Assembly (NCBI GenBank): GCA_947385785.1
Contig: CANDMH010000009.1
Span: forward strand, 1-33,617
From: an uncultured Lachnospiraceae bacterium
GTDB lineage: Bacteria; Bacillota; Clostridia; Lachnospirales; Lachnospiraceae
Direction: 5' to 3'
DNA length: 33,617 nt
Numbering within the stretch: the stretch's first letter is position 1; each line of letters starts with the position of its first letter. A model generated the notes under the pieces. It saw only the letters and a list, made by a program, of their open reading frames with translations, ran no database searches and was not told the origin of the DNA. A program made the position numbers and the translations under genes. Shown here one piece after another: positions 32,291 through 33,617 of this stretch.

Positions 32291-33617
32291 ATGAAGAAAA
32301 AGGACATTTTAAAAAGTATTGCGGCAACAGGTGTAATGCTGGGCGGAGCCAATGTGATGCAGGATTACAATGTTGTCTATGCGGCAGAGCTGGAGCGGCA
32401 GGGGCAGGAAGAGGCGAGCAAGGTTGTAGAAGAACTTGAAATAGAAGCCGTCACATCTGAGACACCCAGCGAATTCCTTGAGTTTATTGAATCAGAGGAA
32501 TTGGAAAAAGCAGAAGAAGGAAGCAAGGCCAGTGAAGAGGCGGCAAGTGAAGTTGCCAGCGAGAGTGAAGCAGTTTCTGTTAGTGAGACGGTCAGTGAAA
32601 GTGATACGGCTACGGTAAGCGAGATCGCCAGTGGGAGTGATGTAGTTTCAGTGAGCGAGGAAGCTAGCGAGAGCGATGTGACTTCAGCAAGCGAGGGAGC
32701 AAGTGATAGTGATGCTGCTTCAGTAAGTGGAGAAGCTAGCGGAAGCGATGCAGCTTCTTTAAGTGTGAAGGCGAGCTTGGACAATAGTATTTCGTCAAGT
32801 GAGGCTGCCAGCCAGAGCGGATCAGTCAGCGTGAATGACAGTGTTAGCTTGTCCGATAGTATTAGCCTGTCTGATAGCGTCAGTATTGCAACGAGTGAGA
32901 GCGAGTCAGAGAAGATGCTGGCTAGTGAAACGGCTGTTGGAGGGGCTACAGTTTATGGTGGGCTGAGCAATTTGTTTGGAATGTCTACCATGGCAGAATC
33001 GGAAACAACTCAATATAAAGATTGGGATGATTTTGAAAGCAAGAATCCTGAATTAGCAGCAAGCTATGATAAAAATTATAAAAGTTGGACATTGGAAGGG
33101 CTATTCCTTCGGTGGCATTTTGGTGGCGGCTGGGAGACGGCTCCTCTTCCTTGGGTTACTGGGGGGCAAAAAGCATATCGCAATGCAATTCTAGCGCAAA
33201 TTAATGCTGGCATATCATCCGCTGAGATCAGTGAATCGATAAGTATAGGGGCATCACAGAGCGAATCAGAATCACGTAGTAAGAGTGAAAGCGAGTCTGC
33301 AAGTGCTAGCAAAAGTATAAGTGAGTCTAAGAGCGCAAGTGATTCTGCAAGTGCCAGCGCAAGCGAGTCTGCTTCTGAAAGTAAGAGTGCAAGTGAATCC
33401 GCAAGCACAAGTCAGAGTACCAGTGCCAGCACGAGTGAAAGTTTGAGCGCGAGCCAGAGCACCAGTGCCAGCACGAGCCAGAGCACCAGCGCGAGCACGA
33501 GCGAGAGCCTTAGCACGAGTCAGAGCACCAGCGCCAGCACGAGTGAAAGTCTGAGCACGAGCCAGAGTACCAGTGCTAGCACGAGTGAAAGCTTGAGTAC
33601 CAGCCAGAGCACCAGCG
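32291..33617 (+). CDS. Serine-rich repeat surface protein, N-terminal part (runs off the window)
   Basis: An open frame from ATG 32291 to the window end (442 full codons, no stop). Residues 1-32 are a signal peptide (MKKKDILKSIAATGVMLGGANVMQDYNVVYAAE). Residues ~33-220 are acidic and serine-rich with degenerate SE/SD repeats. Residues ~221-318 are the only complex part (KDWDDFESKNPELAASYDKNYKSWTLEGLFLRWHFGGGWETAPLPWVTGGQKAYRNAILAQINAGISS) and may be a ligand-binding or structural domain I do not recognise. From ~319 on it is almost pure serine with A, T, E, Q and K. Such repeats in streptococcal adhesins are glycosylated and exported by an accessory Sec system; neither export genes nor the cell-wall anchor can be seen here. 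The AGGAGAGGAGAAGGA before the start supports translation. Confidence 0.85.
   Translation, partial: MKKKDILKSIAATGVMLGGANVMQDYNVVYAAELERQGQEEASKVVEELEIEAVTSETPSEFLEFIESEELEKAEEGSKASEEAASEVASESEAVSVSETVSESDTATVSEIASGSDVVSVSEEASESDVTSASEGASDSDAASVSGEASGSDAASLSVKASLDNSISSSEAASQSGSVSVNDSVSLSDSISLSDSVSIATSESESEKMLASETAVGGATVYGGLSNLFGMSTMAESETTQYKDWDDFESKNPELAASYDKNYKSWTLEGLFLRWHFGGGWETAPLPWVTGGQKAYRNAILAQINAGISSAEISESISIGASQSESESRSKSESESASASKSISESKSASDSASASASESASESKSASESASTSQSTSASTSESLSASQSTSASTSQSTSASTSESLSTSQSTSASTSESLSTSQSTSASTSESLSTSQSTS
33405..33617 (+). repeat. 42-bp serine-rich tandem repeats at the window edge
   Basis: The coding repeats settle into a 14-residue period near STSASTSESLSTSQ (42 bp); the last three units are very alike, differing mostly at third codon positions. 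Earlier units are shorter or mixed. The array continues beyond the window. Confidence 0.85.

Noticed and set aside
30730..32352. A 540-codon minus-strand open frame covering the broken regulator
   Set aside because: Composition is not protein-like and it crosses a terminator; the plus-strand regulator halves explain the region.

Overview
The window looks like a moderate-GC Firmicutes chromosome, most likely a gut Lachnospiraceae (Clostridium cluster XIVa type). The basis is strong GGAGG ribosome sites, Clostridia-style lipoproteins, sugar ABC importers with no ATPase of their own, DUF624/YesL, DUF5696 and NHL/YIP1 accessory proteins, and a gut-type mannan enzyme set. No rRNA, tRNA, IS element or CRISPR was found.

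Layout. 1-210 is the tail of a LacI-family regulator with a terminator. 311-976 is a long AT-rich leader with a good promoter and a cluster of palindromic elements. 977-14914 is one long probable operon: a solute-binding protein fused to two carbohydrate-binding-like modules, a permease pair, an NHL/TPR membrane protein, a YIP1-like membrane protein, a DUF5696 protein, a second permease pair and a second, lipoprotein, binding protein. 15326-17815 holds a GH32 fructosidase and a DUF624 protein. 17822-19183 is a small island: a Phd/Doc toxin-antitoxin pair with its promoter and operator, a short unknown ORF and a broken acetyltransferase gene. 19216-28087 carries GH36 alpha-galactosidase, an SGNH esterase, a small unknown protein, a GH26 mannanase lipoprotein and a GH2 beta-mannosidase. 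After that come a minus-strand SpoU/TrmH methyltransferase, a charged coiled-coil protein, a frameshifted BTAD-type regulator, and the first 442 codons of a serine-rich repeat surface protein that runs off the end.

How it may work together. GH26 (outside the cell), the CBM-bearing importer, a putative deacetylating SGNH esterase, GH36 and GH2 form a plausible galacto(gluco)mannan pathway. GH36 plus GH32 would also fit raffinose-family sugars. The substrate is inferred; it cannot be read from the sequence.

Most unusual signals: a 66-bp palindromic element present at least four times, always between genes, with a compensatory stem change; an 11 x 36-bp minisatellite inside the beta-mannosidase and a 4 x 36-bp one in the mannanase; two complete permease pairs in one operon with NHL, YIP1 and DUF5696 partners; and an eight-G tract that breaks the regulator next to a serine-rich adhesin, behind a leader with two identical 46-bp hairpins.
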